From positions 1 to 57,344 of the forward strand of contig DAHXNI010000054.1 of assembly GCA_027365475.1 (NCBI GenBank): a DNA stretch of 57,344 bases. Reading direction: 5' to 3'. Made by a program: the position numbers and the translations under genes. The notes beneath the pieces were generated by a model. The model saw only the letters and a list, made by a program, of their open reading frames with translations, was not told where the DNA came from and did not search any database. Positions 37,607 to 46,895 of this stretch are shown here, piece by piece. Within the stretch, counting starts at the first letter, position 1, and every line of letters begins with the position of its first letter. Source of the stretch: Pseudomonadota bacterium. Lineage in GTDB: Bacteria > Pseudomonadota > Gammaproteobacteria > JAKAQQ01.

Positions 37607-38959
37607 ATGAACGATATCCCGAATCCCGGATCCGCGGGCCTGCACATCGACCAGTATCCGGTGGCCGAGCTGCCTGATCAGATCATCATGCTTTGCAGGA
37701 GTGCCGAAGCGCTGGTCCAAGACGGGCGTCTCCGGGAAGCTGAAGAGGTTTATACCTGCGTTCTCAAAGCCGCGCCACACAACCTGGGAGCCCTCACCTT
37801 TCTGTCTCTCAGAGCCTATGAGACCGGACGTTACGAAGAGAGCGTGCGCCTCCTCCAGGCCGCCATTCGCGTGGCGCCCCGGAATCTCCTGTTGCATCAG
37901 AATCTGGCATTCGCGCGGCGGGCCCAGGGGCTACCCGAAGCCGCGCTTGAAGCGATTGATCGAGCCATTGAGCTCGCCCCGGACTCCGCCATCCCGCATC
38001 TCAACCGGGGTTCGATTCTCGAGACCTTGGAACGCGAGCAGGAGGCACTTTTGGCTTATGGCCGGGCACTCCGGCTCGAACCCGCACTCCGCATGAACCC
38101 GGCCGCGCAACCACCGGGAATCCGCGATCTCGCCGTGCGCGCCGTGAGCCGTTTGACGCCGGTCCGTTTTGCCGTGATTGACCGGGCCGTACAGGAAGTC
38201 GAAACACTATTCGGCGAAAAAATCCCGGAACGAGCCAGGGATTTTCTTGAGATCTTCAAGGGGGTGAAACTTCCGGTGTATGAGGATCCGCTGCAGAAGC
38301 CGGAGTTCCTGTTCTATCCCGGCCTCAAACCCAAACCCTGGTTCGAACGCGGAGAGTTTTCCTGGATCAAAACCTTCGAAGCCGCCATCTCGGATATTGC
38401 CGCCGAATACCGCGATCTCGCTTCTGGCGCGACCGGTGCCGCCCCAGCAGAGGCTTACGTGCCCAAAGCGGCCCAGAAGAGTCCACTCTGGCAGAATCTC
38501 GCAGGCTCGCTCGACTGGGAGAGTTTCCATCTGTACCGCTCCAGCCACCCGATCCACGGGGTCATCCAGCGCTGTCCCAAGACCTTCGCAGCTTTACGGC
38601 ATCTGCCACTCGCACGCGGAAGAAACCACGCACCCGAGGTATTTTTCTCGATCCTCAAACCCGGTACGCACCTGCCACCGCATCACGGTCTTTCCAATGC
38701 CAAACTGACGATCCACCTGGGGCTTTCCATACCAGAGCAAACGGGCATCAAGGTCGGAGGAGAAACCCGGCAATGGCGCGAGGGACGCACCCTGATCTTC
38801 GACGACAGTTTCGAGCACGAGGCTTGGAATGCCGGCACCGTTCCACGTGTGGTGCTGATCGCTGACATCTGGAATCCCGCACTCAGTCCAGTCGAACAGG
38901 AACTCGTGGCCCGCGTGATCGAAGCACATGACGATTTCACTCAGGAGTACATGGCCTGA
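37607..38959 (+). CDS. TPR protein with aspartyl/asparaginyl beta-hydroxylase domain
   Basis: The 450-residue protein starts with about four TPR units (residues 30-165), then a linker, and ends in an AspH-type Fe(II)/2OG domain. Metal-binding His residues are in PPHHGLSN and in DDSFEHEAWN. The strand KLTIHLGL and the 2OG-binding Arg of PRVVLIADIW are also present. In human AspH the position two before the strand His is Arg; here it is Thr. The TPRs are likely to select a protein partner. It lies in a row with three other oxygenase genes. Confidence 0.85.
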   Translation: MNDIPNPGSAGLHIDQYPVAELPDQIIMLCRSAEALVQDGRLREAEEVYTCVLKAAPHNLGALTFLSLRAYETGRYEESVRLLQAAIRVAPRNLLLHQNLAFARRAQGLPEAALEAIDRAIELAPDSAIPHLNRGSILETLEREQEALLAYGRALRLEPALRMNPAAQPPGIRDLAVRAVSRLTPVRFAVIDRAVQEVETLFGEKIPERARDFLEIFKGVKLPVYEDPLQKPEFLFYPGLKPKPWFERGEFSWIKTFEAAISDIAAEYRDLASGATGAAPAEAYVPKAAQKSPLWQNLAGSLDWESFHLYRSSHPIHGVIQRCPKTFAALRHLPLARGRNHAPEVFFSILKPGTHLPPHHGLSNAKLTIHLGLSIPEQTGIKVGGETRQWREGRTLIFDDSFEHEAWNAGTVPRVVLIADIWNPALSPVEQELVARVIEAHDDFTQEYMA

Positions 38960-39074
38960 ACCCGGATACTGAGAAAACCGGCGGATCCAGCAGGCTTGGA
39001 ATGCAAGGTCGAAGGACCCCGACGGGCGCCGGGTTTGTGTATGATGCAATTTTAGATCGCATCTGGAGGATCTC

Positions 39075-39806
39075 GTGGCCTTGACTCCCTCTGCGCCGTT
39101 CACTCCAGGGCTCGAGCCGGTTTTCGCCATTCCCTTCTACCGGACCCATTTTCCAAGAGCCGGCCTTTTCAATCACACACTCAAGGAGAAGCTTATTCTC
39201 TGGGAATCTCATCCACCCGGCCCGAGCCATACTCGGCCGAGCCCGGTCCGGAAGCCCGGCGTCTACGAGAGTACGTTCGATTTTTTCCACTGGGAGGATC
39301 CGGAAGTCCAGTCTCTCGCCCGCTTTTGCCTGAATCAAGTCGGATATCTCGTCCAAACCCTCAACGCCTACAGTGCGCCCGAGATGGCGGAACTCCGGTT
39401 CTACCACCACAGTTGGTTCCACCTGACCCAACGTGGCGGATACACCAGTTTTCACAATCATCCCATGGCCTCTTGGTCTGGCGTCTACTGCGTCGACCCC
39501 GGCACCCCGGATCCTGGAGCTTCCCAAAGCGGCCTGCTGCGGTTTATGGATCCGAGGTCTCATAGCAGCATGTTTCTCGACCCGGGTAACAGCTACCTCG
39601 TTTCTCCGTATGGCTTCGGGGTTTTGGAGCACCACTTCGAAGCTGGGGAACTCGTTCTCTTCCCGTCCTACCTCTACCACGAAGTCTCCCCATTCCAGGG
39701 ACAGGATATCCGCATTACGGTGGCCTTCAACGTCTGGGTTCGCTATCAGGATGAACCGCCGCTCGAACCCGGACTCCGCCGCACAGTCGCCGCGAACCCA
39801 GGCTGA
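39075..39806 (+). CDS. Putative 2OG-Fe(II) oxygenase (TIGR02466/PF13759-like) 2
   Basis: The 243-residue protein is a second member of the family seen at 36912. The candidate metal block is GGYTSFHNHPMASWSGVYCV, with H-x-H-P again, and the distal part is GELVLFPSYLYHEVSPFQG followed by RITVAFNVW. The GTG start at 39075 has a perfect GGAGG 6 bases upstream. It is separated by 115 bases from the preceding gene and by 14 from the next. The two copies differ in length and loops, so they are not a recent duplication. Confidence 0.75.
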   Translation: MALTPSAPFTPGLEPVFAIPFYRTHFPRAGLFNHTLKEKLILWESHPPGPSHTRPSPVRKPGVYESTFDFFHWEDPEVQSLARFCLNQVGYLVQTLNAYSAPEMAELRFYHHSWFHLTQRGGYTSFHNHPMASWSGVYCVDPGTPDPGASQSGLLRFMDPRSHSSMFLDPGNSYLVSPYGFGVLEHHFEAGELVLFPSYLYHEVSPFQGQDIRITVAFNVWVRYQDEPPLEPGLRRTVAANPG

Positions 39807-39820
39807 GGCCAGTCAACCCG

Positions 39821-41122
39821 ATGGATCCCACTTCGATCGCTGGCGAGGAGACCAAGCTCAAGTTAGAAGTCGCACTGCGTGCGCTCAAAAACCGCAACTT
39901 TGCCGAGGCAGCCCAACATTTTGCACACCTCTCCCGGACGGATCACACGGAGGCGATGGGTTACCTCGGAATCCTTTACCTTCGCGGGCTCGGTGTGGAC
40001 TACGACCCGGTTCAGGCCTTTCACTGGACCGAGCGCGCAGCCCAAAAAGGTCTTGCAACCGCCTGTCTCACACTCGCACATTTATCCTATCTCGGGCTGG
40101 GCACCTCAACTGACAAGGGAAAAGCCAAAACCCTTCTTCTCGCAGCGGCGCGGACCGGGCACCCGGCGGCCTTGCGGACCCTCGGGCTCGTGTATCTCGG
40201 TTTGGGTCGGAACTGGCGCGCTTACGCCCGGCTCTGCTTTGAAGCGGCTTCGACCCAGCGTGATGTATTCGCGAATCATGCCCTGGCCGTTATGTTGCTC
40301 GGCGAAGAACTTCCGGAGCAAGCGATACCCCTTCTGGCCTGGGCTGGAACTCAAGGGCTTTTGCCGAGTCTGCTCCGCCTCAAAGGTCTCCAAAACCGCC
40401 TTGGTCTTGCCGCCGTACGTGAATTAGCCATCCTGCCCATCCAGTCTCCGAATCGCGCCCACCAATCCGCCATCCAGCCTTTCAATTGGGAGGTCCCTTC
40501 GTTCGATGACGCGACGATCCGGAATCCCCGAATCCGCCTCCGGACCTATTCAGGCCTGCTCGACCCGATTGAATGCGACTATCTCATCGCACTCGCGGCA
40601 CCTTATCTGCGCCCGGCTGAAACACGCGAACCCGGTACCGGACGCATCGTCCAAAATCCGATACGCACATCGAGCGCCATGAGCATGCCGCCGAATCTCG
40701 AAGATCTCGTGCTCTTTGGGCTCGAAGAGCGAATTGCCGGTTGTGCCGGATATACCCTGGATAGGAGCGAACCGCTTGCCGTTCTGCGTTACCGGCCCGG
40801 AGAGGAATACCGGCCGCATTTCGATGCCTTCGATATCCAAGCCATGCATCAACAACCCGAGTTCATGCGACTCGGACAAAGAACGGAGACCGCGCTCGTC
40901 AACCTGAACGACGAGTTCACCGGGGGTGAAACCGCATTTCCCAGTCTCGGGTCAACCATCGTTCCCATCGAGGGCCAGGGCATCGTGTTCAGCAATCTGG
41001 ATCCGGCAGGCGATCGTGAACCCTTGGCGCTGCATGCGGGCCTACCCGTTCAAAGTGGTGAGAAATGGCTCGCAACGCTCTGGTTCCGGGAACGCACCGG
41101 AGGACGACAACCCGCCCGATGA
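39821..41122 (+). CDS. Sel1-like repeat protein fused to a prolyl-4-hydroxylase-type oxygenase
   Basis: The 433-residue protein has Sel1/TPR-like helical repeats in residues 10-200 (AMGYLGILYLRGLGVDYDPVQAFHWTERAA is one unit). A P4H alpha-type domain follows from about 230. It has the complete facial triad and 2OG ligand: HFDAF, then HAGLPVQSGEKWLATLWFRER. The start follows the previous stop by 14 bases. The domain usually hydroxylates proline in proteins; the repeat module is a plausible substrate reader. Confidence 0.88.
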   Translation: MDPTSIAGEETKLKLEVALRALKNRNFAEAAQHFAHLSRTDHTEAMGYLGILYLRGLGVDYDPVQAFHWTERAAQKGLATACLTLAHLSYLGLGTSTDKGKAKTLLLAAARTGHPAALRTLGLVYLGLGRNWRAYARLCFEAASTQRDVFANHALAVMLLGEELPEQAIPLLAWAGTQGLLPSLLRLKGLQNRLGLAAVRELAILPIQSPNRAHQSAIQPFNWEVPSFDDATIRNPRIRLRTYSGLLDPIECDYLIALAAPYLRPAETREPGTGRIVQNPIRTSSAMSMPPNLEDLVLFGLEERIAGCAGYTLDRSEPLAVLRYRPGEEYRPHFDAFDIQAMHQQPEFMRLGQRTETALVNLNDEFTGGETAFPSLGSTIVPIEGQGIVFSNLDPAGDREPLALHAGLPVQSGEKWLATLWFRERTGGRQPAR

Positions 41123-41143
41123 CGCCCGCGGGTACACCCGATT

Positions 41144-41746
41144 TCACCGGACGGGCACAGGTTCAGCCCGGGCGGTGCCCGCTTCCGTTAGGCGCTCGAA
41201 TTTGAGTGCAAAGGTATAGCGGGGCACAAAGCAGATCCGGTTAGGCGGCCGACCCACATGACGGATGCGGCCATCAAAAACCGACAGTCGGCCGGGTTTG
41301 GGGCTGACAACCGCCCGCGCATCACCGGCCTCATCAAAAAACAATGTTTCTCCTCCCCATTCCATGTTCCAATCTTTCGCGAGATACCAGAGTGCGGTGA
41401 GCTGGATTTGATCCGGCAAACAATCAGAATGGCTAAAAAGCATGTCCCCATATTGCGCGACATTGCAGTAACTGCGGTAAAGCCGCCAAGGGCCGTTACG
41501 CGTGAAATGCTCGGCCAAAACAGCCTCCGTTAGCCCCAACAGGGGCAGCCGATTCATCGACTCGGGCGGCACATTAAGCGCCCAATGCTTGAACTCCTGG
41601 GTATCTCCCCGCGCAGATTCGCTTTTGCTATAGCTGCTCAGGGATAAAAACGCGAGCGTGCGCTCAAGGTCGCGCGGTGCGAGCAGCCCATCGACGACGA
41701 CGACAGGCATGCCCTCAACCTCTGTTTGATAGGTGACTGGAATCAT
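41144..41746 (-). CDS. 2OG-Fe(II) oxygenase (P4H/PKHD-like)
   Basis: The 200-residue protein carries an intact double-stranded beta-helix metal site. HSD is in MLFSHSDCLPDQIQLTALWYL, the sheet WGGETLFFD follows, and KPGRLSVFDGRIRHVGRPP gives the distal His with the 2OG-binding Arg a little later (RYTFALKFE). It is convergent with the four-oxygenase row. It lies downstream of the TonB receptor on the same strand, but the terminator at 41920 separates them. Confidence 0.85.
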   Translation of the reverse strand: MIPVTYQTEVEGMPVVVVDGLLAPRDLERTLAFLSLSSYSKSESARGDTQEFKHWALNVPPESMNRLPLLGLTEAVLAEHFTRNGPWRLYRSYCNVAQYGDMLFSHSDCLPDQIQLTALWYLAKDWNMEWGGETLFFDEAGDARAVVSPKPGRLSVFDGRIRHVGRPPNRICFVPRYTFALKFERLTEAGTARAEPVPVR

Positions 41747-41919
41747 GTGACATCCAACCCACGCGCTTGCCTATCATACCCAGTAAAGCGCTGGCGTGTG
41801 AAAACAAACTGGAGTTTTCCGTTCTCTCCAGACCTCCTGCGGCAAATCCGCCCATGCCACTTCGTATCGTGCCCCCGATCAGTTGCGAACACCACTTGAA
41901 CCGACCCAGAAAGAAAAAA

Positions 41920-41945
41920 CCCGTGGTTCCTTTCGGAACCACGGG
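41920..41945 (-). terminator. Rho-independent terminator of the TonB receptor gene
   Basis: CCCGTGGTTCC and GGAACCACGGG form a perfect 11-bp stem with a TTTC loop. On the minus strand the stem is followed by TTTTTTCTTT. It lies 30 bases past the receptor stop. A weaker T-rich run on the plus strand might let it work in both directions. Confidence 0.92.
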
Positions 41946-41975
41946 CAGTGTTCTTTTGTTGTCGTTATTGGACTC

Positions 41976-44900
41976 TTAGAAACGCACCCCTACGCGAGCG
42001 TAGAAGAAGCGTCCCGGAACCCGATAGTAGTACGGCTGATAGCTGTTCGCGAAAGCCGTCATCGAGATCGGCGGATTCTTGTCAAAGAGATTCCGGATCC
42101 CGAAGGTCAAATCGGTATTCCACGCATCCACATCGTAGGTCACCTCGACATCGTTGTAGACGGTTGTGCCGAGCTTATTCAAACCCGCGAATGGTGCATT
42201 CGGGTGGGCGCTGTTCGGAGTGCCCGCCAATACCTTGCTGCACCAGCCCGTCCCGATGAGTCCCGAGACAAAGATGGCGTTTGAGTTTTGGCACTGCTCC
42301 CACATGGGCCCGATGATCTCCATACTCCATGCGGCCGACCACGGACCATAATTCCATAGGAGCTGCGCCTCGCCCCGATGCTTGGGGATCAGTCCTGTGA
42401 CCGTACCCGCTTCTTCCTGGGTAAACTCGGTCGGCTTACCCTGCGCGCTCAGGCCCGGGTAAGCAGTCACGAAGGACTTGACGAAGGTCGCATTCAAATG
42501 GAAGTCAAAATCACCGATCGGAGTCGACGGGAAGCGGTATCCGAGATTGATATCCCAACCCTCAGTCTTGTCCGAACCCACGTTCTGGTTGAGCGAGTCG
42601 ATGTTGGTGATCGGTCCATTGGCCTGATAGTTCCCTGAGGCACGTGAAATATCGGTACAGTCCAGACTGGCTTGGCTGTAGCAGAAGTTCAGAATGTTCG
42701 ACGGGCCGATACCACCCACCGTAATCGCATTCACCAGCTCGATCTTGTAGAAATCAGCCGAAACATCGAGACCCGGAACATAGCTCGGGCTATAAACAAA
42801 GCCAATCGTGCGCGAGATAGAACGTTCCGGAGTCATGTGAGCATTGCCACCCAGCGTGACCGGGATTTGCGTGTTCGGCTGGATCGCGTGCGCCGGGCAG
42901 TTCGGTAATGTCGGATTGACAACGCACGGATCCGTCAGCGGGTTAAAGGACTGGAACTGGCCCGCGAAAAACTCGCTGATACTCGGTACCCGGAAGCCCT
43001 GCGACCAACTGCCGCGGAAGAGCAAATCCCGGACCGGTGCATACTTGAACGAAATCCGTCCGGAACTGTTATGGGCCCGACTGGCGACCGTCGTGGTGGG
43101 ATTGGCAAAGCCCGCCCAAGTGGCCTGCGTCCAGCGGTTCGCCACGTCGAAGGACAGGTGATGCACGAGGAAGACATCACGCACGAGCGGAACATTGACC
43201 TCAATGTATTCGGCGTCGGACGCTTCGCGACCACTGGTCGGAAATGCCGTATTGGTAGTGGCATTGCCAGAGGCAACGAGCGGATCAGGCTGGAAGTAAC
43301 CGTTGTCTTCGAGATATTCGTATCCGACCGCAACTGCCAACGGACCCGCTGGCAAATCAACGATCGTGCCGGTCACGTTGCCCGTGTAGTCACGCTGGGT
43401 AACAGCGTCCTCGCTCACTCCGGTGTAGTCGATGTAATTCGCCATGGCCGGGGTGATGGTGCCTTGCCCAGTTTGGAGATTGTAGCCACCAAAGAGATCC
43501 AACGGCACGCAGCCCGGTGTATTGTTACAGACCGAAAGCGGCCCCAAGGCCAAAGCCATTCTGCCGGTATTCTGCAGCCCGGTCACTGTTCCGACATTGG
43601 CCCGATCCGCATACCCGTAGTGGATGTTCCAATCCCAATCGTGCCCCAGCATCCGGAAGTAGCCCTTGAGGCCCGCTCCAAATGCATAGGTCTTGACGTT
43701 GGTGTTGAAAACGCGGTAGCCCGATTCGATCATCCGGCGTCCCAGGAAAAGCAGGGCATCGCTTTGACTCGCACAGTTCGCCGTGCCATAAAGCGAGCAC
43801 CAGTTCGCATAGCCGGCCGTACCCGGAAAGTACGGGACGAGATCGACACCGAAGGGGTTATAGGGGTTCGTGGCTGAAATACCAACCGCAACCCCATTGG
43901 CCGAATTGTCGGATCCATAGGGACCCAAAAAGAGCGGGTTGGGCGCGAGTACGGACTGCGATACCCGATCGTTATAAAGCACATTGGACGTAAACTCCAT
44001 GTGCGAGTTGAACCTATAGTGCCCCTGGCTATAGATATACCATTGCTCGGCTGGCGTCAGAAGATAGTTGGCCGGCGCATAGTTATAGGCATCGGTCGCC
44101 CCGAAATCATGCCCGTTGGCATTGGGCCCAGAGAGCGGACCGGCGAGATCGCAACCCGATGAGGCGTTGCCGGCTGTCGCTCCGGCGACCCCTGACGGGA
44201 GGCAGTTCTGGCCCGGCATTGTTGACGGCCCGTAGGGTCCCTGCATGATGAAGCGCCCACCCGGGGTTCCGGAGCTGCCCAGTGTGTTTCCGGTTCCGAT
44301 CAGCGGCAACGCAGAGATCGTGCGGTTGGCAGCCCAAATCGGCTGCTGCTCACGATATCCGACGCTGAGCAAGGCACCTTCACGGCTATTGCTCGCGCCC
44401 AAGGTAAAGTCATACTCCTGAACCTTGCCATCCCAATGGGTGCCCCCGGGAACGGTCGAGGTCAAGCCCAGTGCTGCGTCCTGATTGATGGCGGCCGCAT
44501 GACCCTGATAGATCCCCATGTACGCATTGGCTTCCGCACCGTTGAAGTTCTGCACCGTGATGATGTCGACCACACCGGCAATGGCGTCCGATCCGTAAAT
44601 CGGCGCGGCGCCGTCGAGAAGGATTTCGACGCGTTGGATGATCGCCGCCGGAATCGTGTTCAGGTCAACAGGACCACCCAGTGTGGGAATCCACCGGTGC
44701 CCGTTCAAAAGCACGAGAACACGCGACGCACCCAGATTGTGCAGGTCGATGAAGGTATCTCCATCGTTCCCGTTGTTGGTCTGGGTGTTGATGGCCGCCC
44801 CAGCCGAGGTAATCGACTGGAGAATATTGCCAATCGTGACCTCGCCGGTCAGATTGAGTTGCTGCTTGGTAAGCACCACAACCGGCTGCGCGGTGACCGT

Positions 44901-45056
44901 ACTCGTACGCATAATGCGCGACCCAACGACCTCGACCTTGGCGAGTTTCGTGGGCCTTGAGCGGGCCAATGCTGCCGGCGCGGCGATAACTGCAACGGAC
45001 GCACTGGCTACGAGAGCCCCGCGTACCGCTTGCCGCACAAGATTTCGCTGATTCAT
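41976..45056 (-). CDS. TonB-dependent outer-membrane receptor
   Basis: The 1026-residue protein has a signal peptide (to about residue 32, ending APAALA) and a VEVVGSRI-type N-terminal segment. A plug domain around VVLTKQQL to DIITVQNF and a 22-strand-type barrel follow, ending in the expected C-terminal Phe (RVGVRF). The plug-to-barrel order and size fit large substrate receptors rather than small siderophore receptors. ATG 45056 has GGAGG 10 bases upstream. It is divergent from three sulfotransferase genes. The ligand is unknown. Confidence 0.93.
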   Translation of the reverse strand: MNQRNLVRQAVRGALVASASVAVIAAPAALARSRPTKLAKVEVVGSRIMRTSTVTAQPVVVLTKQQLNLTGEVTIGNILQSITSAGAAINTQTNNGNDGDTFIDLHNLGASRVLVLLNGHRWIPTLGGPVDLNTIPAAIIQRVEILLDGAAPIYGSDAIAGVVDIITVQNFNGAEANAYMGIYQGHAAAINQDAALGLTSTVPGGTHWDGKVQEYDFTLGASNSREGALLSVGYREQQPIWAANRTISALPLIGTGNTLGSSGTPGGRFIMQGPYGPSTMPGQNCLPSGVAGATAGNASSGCDLAGPLSGPNANGHDFGATDAYNYAPANYLLTPAEQWYIYSQGHYRFNSHMEFTSNVLYNDRVSQSVLAPNPLFLGPYGSDNSANGVAVGISATNPYNPFGVDLVPYFPGTAGYANWCSLYGTANCASQSDALLFLGRRMIESGYRVFNTNVKTYAFGAGLKGYFRMLGHDWDWNIHYGYADRANVGTVTGLQNTGRMALALGPLSVCNNTPGCVPLDLFGGYNLQTGQGTITPAMANYIDYTGVSEDAVTQRDYTGNVTGTIVDLPAGPLAVAVGYEYLEDNGYFQPDPLVASGNATTNTAFPTSGREASDAEYIEVNVPLVRDVFLVHHLSFDVANRWTQATWAGFANPTTTVASRAHNSSGRISFKYAPVRDLLFRGSWSQGFRVPSISEFFAGQFQSFNPLTDPCVVNPTLPNCPAHAIQPNTQIPVTLGGNAHMTPERSISRTIGFVYSPSYVPGLDVSADFYKIELVNAITVGGIGPSNILNFCYSQASLDCTDISRASGNYQANGPITNIDSLNQNVGSDKTEGWDINLGYRFPSTPIGDFDFHLNATFVKSFVTAYPGLSAQGKPTEFTQEEAGTVTGLIPKHRGEAQLLWNYGPWSAAWSMEIIGPMWEQCQNSNAIFVSGLIGTGWCSKVLAGTPNSAHPNAPFAGLNKLGTTVYNDVEVTYDVDAWNTDLTFGIRNLFDKNPPISMTAFANSYQPYYYRVPGRFFYARVGVRF

Positions 45057-45119
45057 TGTGTTGATAGCCTCCACATGTAGAGTGAGGTTGTGACTCCTGG
45101 CGCGACCAGGTTTGTAGCG

Positions 45120-45147
45120 AGGATACCACGTTCAAAACCCCTGTCAA
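45120..45147 (-). promoter_or_regulatory. Sigma-70 promoter for the TonB receptor
   Basis: On the minus strand a perfect TTGACA at 45147-45142 and TATCCT at 45125-45120 are separated by 16 bases. They lie 64 bases before the receptor start. Confidence 0.65.
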
Positions 45148-45197
45148 GCCCCTCCTGTTGCGTGATGAAGAGTACCCTGATGGTGCCTATCCCCATC

Positions 45198-45219
45198 GTT
45201 GATGCTGAGTTGATGCTGA
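45198..45219. repeat. Perfect tandem 11-bp direct repeat in the receptor/sulfotransferase control region
   Basis: GTTGATGCTGA is repeated twice head to tail without a gap. The 11-bp period places both copies on the same helix face, as in activator or regulator binding sites. It lies about 50 bases upstream of the receptor -35 box. Confidence 0.7.
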
Positions 45220-45231
45220 AACACGAGAGTT

Positions 45232-45248
45232 TTGTACCATGGATACAA
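45232..45248. promoter_or_regulatory. Inverted repeat, candidate operator
   Basis: TTGTA and TACAA arms flank CCATGGA (TTGTACCATGGATACAA). It sits between the tandem repeat and the sulfotransferase operon, so it could act on either divergent transcript. Confidence 0.45.
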
Positions 45249-45359
45249 CACTCAGTTCCGTTGCATGTGCACAACACCGATAATTTCTATATACTTTAGT
45301 GATCTTTGAGATTCTCCACGCCAGCCGTTTCCGGATGCTTTGGGAACGGGAGTGACAAG

Positions 45360-46895
45360 ATGCAAGACCCCGATCCCCCGCTGGGAGACCTGGCGGATCT
45401 CGCCTCGGAGTTGTCGAGACCTGTCGACGAAACCCAATACTACCTTTGGGGAAACGAGTTCCGACGCCGTGGCGAGTCGGCGCGGGCGGAGCAAGCACTC
45501 CGGGGGGCACTCAGCCTGGCCCCCCATCTTTTCGAGGCACGCCTGAGTCTCGCGTTCCTCTATCGCGAGCAAGGGCGGGATGCCGAGGCGGATGGGCTGT
45601 TCAACGAGTGGCTCGACCTCGGCCCCGAAGACCCTTTGCTCCTCACGCGTGCCGCAGCCTTCGTGACTGAACTGCATGCCCCCGAAACGGCGTTGCGGTG
45701 CCTGGATCGGGCCCTCGCACTCAACCCGACGTTTGCTTCAGGCTGGTTTGAACGCGGCCGTCTTCTGCTCCAGTCCGGCCGCTTCGATGCCGCCGCCGAG
45801 AACTTGAACCGCGCACTTGAGCTCGACCCAAACCTGGATGCGGCCTACCTGCCACTCGCCCACGCGCACCGCTTTGAACCATCGGACCCTCTGATCGACT
45901 TCTTTACCCGTGCGGCCCGCCAACCCGGCCAAACCGACTCGACGAGGGCCTGTTTGAACTTTGCGTTGGGGAAAATTCATGACGATCTCGGGGAATGGGA
46001 TCGGGCGTTGGCCCACATTGAAACCGCGAATGCCCTGCGCCGCCCAACCGTACCCTTCGACCCCGAATCCCCCCGCCGAGAGTTGCAGCGCCTCCTCTCG
46101 GCGCCGCCCGCGATCTGGGCAATCCCCCATCCCCCCATCCCGCCCGCAGCTGTCGAGCCTCTTTTCATTGTCGGGTTGCCCCGCTCCGGCACGGCGCTCG
46201 TGGAACACCTGCTCCTCAAGCATCCCGCTATCCGGAGCGCCGGCGAACTCCATACGCTTCCGCAGCTCGTTCAAAACTCCCATCTCATCGAACGTCGGCT
46301 GGCGCAACTTGGGAACGAATCAGCCGCCGCCGAGCCGGATCCTGACTCGGCGGCGATCGCCGACCTTTATCGCGAGGAGCTCACTCGCGGCATCCAGCCC
46401 GGTGGACGCTATATCATCGATAAAAACCCCCTCAACTTCTGGCATGTGGGCGCGATCCGCCATTTGTTCCCCCATGCCCCCATCCTTGCGCTTGAGCGGG
46501 ACCCGCGCGATGTGCTGCTGTCGCTCTATTTTCACGACTTTGCCCACCCAGCCCTCGCCTTTTCCTACTCGATCGAAAACCTGCTTTCCTATTTTCAATG
46601 TTACGAATCCCTGATGCCCGCCTGGAAGACGCTCGCCGGTCGGGCGATGCGTTCCGTTCGATACGAAACGGTCGTCGCCGAGCCGATAAAGGTCGTCCAC
46701 GAGCTTTTGCGCTGGCTCGGGTTGCAGCCGCCTGAAGCCGTCGACCCACCGGCCTTTGCACAGGATCTCCTTAAAACCGCGAGTGCCTGGCAGGCACAGC
46801 AACCGATTTACGGCCACTCGGTCGGGCGCTGGAGATGCTACGCGCCGACCTTGCTCAAAAATCACCCAGCACTTCAAACACTGAATTTCACCTGA
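45360..46895 (+). CDS. TPR-sulfotransferase 1
   Basis: The 511-residue protein has TPR repeats over about residues 30-230 and a Sulfotransfer_3-type domain after 265. The PAPS 5'-phosphosulfate loop is VGLPRSGTALVEHLL (about 271-285). SAGE supplies the likely base Glu296, and the 3'-phosphate loop is RDPRDVLLSLY. The fold is that of tyrosylprotein and polypeptide sulfotransferases. ATG 45360 has GGGAG 7 bases upstream. The stop overlaps the next start (TGATG), so sulfotransferases 1 and 2 are translated together. No signal peptide is present, so it acts in the cytoplasm. Confidence 0.88.
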   Translation: MQDPDPPLGDLADLASELSRPVDETQYYLWGNEFRRRGESARAEQALRGALSLAPHLFEARLSLAFLYREQGRDAEADGLFNEWLDLGPEDPLLLTRAAAFVTELHAPETALRCLDRALALNPTFASGWFERGRLLLQSGRFDAAAENLNRALELDPNLDAAYLPLAHAHRFEPSDPLIDFFTRAARQPGQTDSTRACLNFALGKIHDDLGEWDRALAHIETANALRRPTVPFDPESPRRELQRLLSAPPAIWAIPHPPIPPAAVEPLFIVGLPRSGTALVEHLLLKHPAIRSAGELHTLPQLVQNSHLIERRLAQLGNESAAAEPDPDSAAIADLYREELTRGIQPGGRYIIDKNPLNFWHVGAIRHLFPHAPILALERDPRDVLLSLYFHDFAHPALAFSYSIENLLSYFQCYESLMPAWKTLAGRAMRSVRYETVVAEPIKVVHELLRWLGLQPPEAVDPPAFAQDLLKTASAWQAQQPIYGHSVGRWRCYAPTLLKNHPALQTLNFT

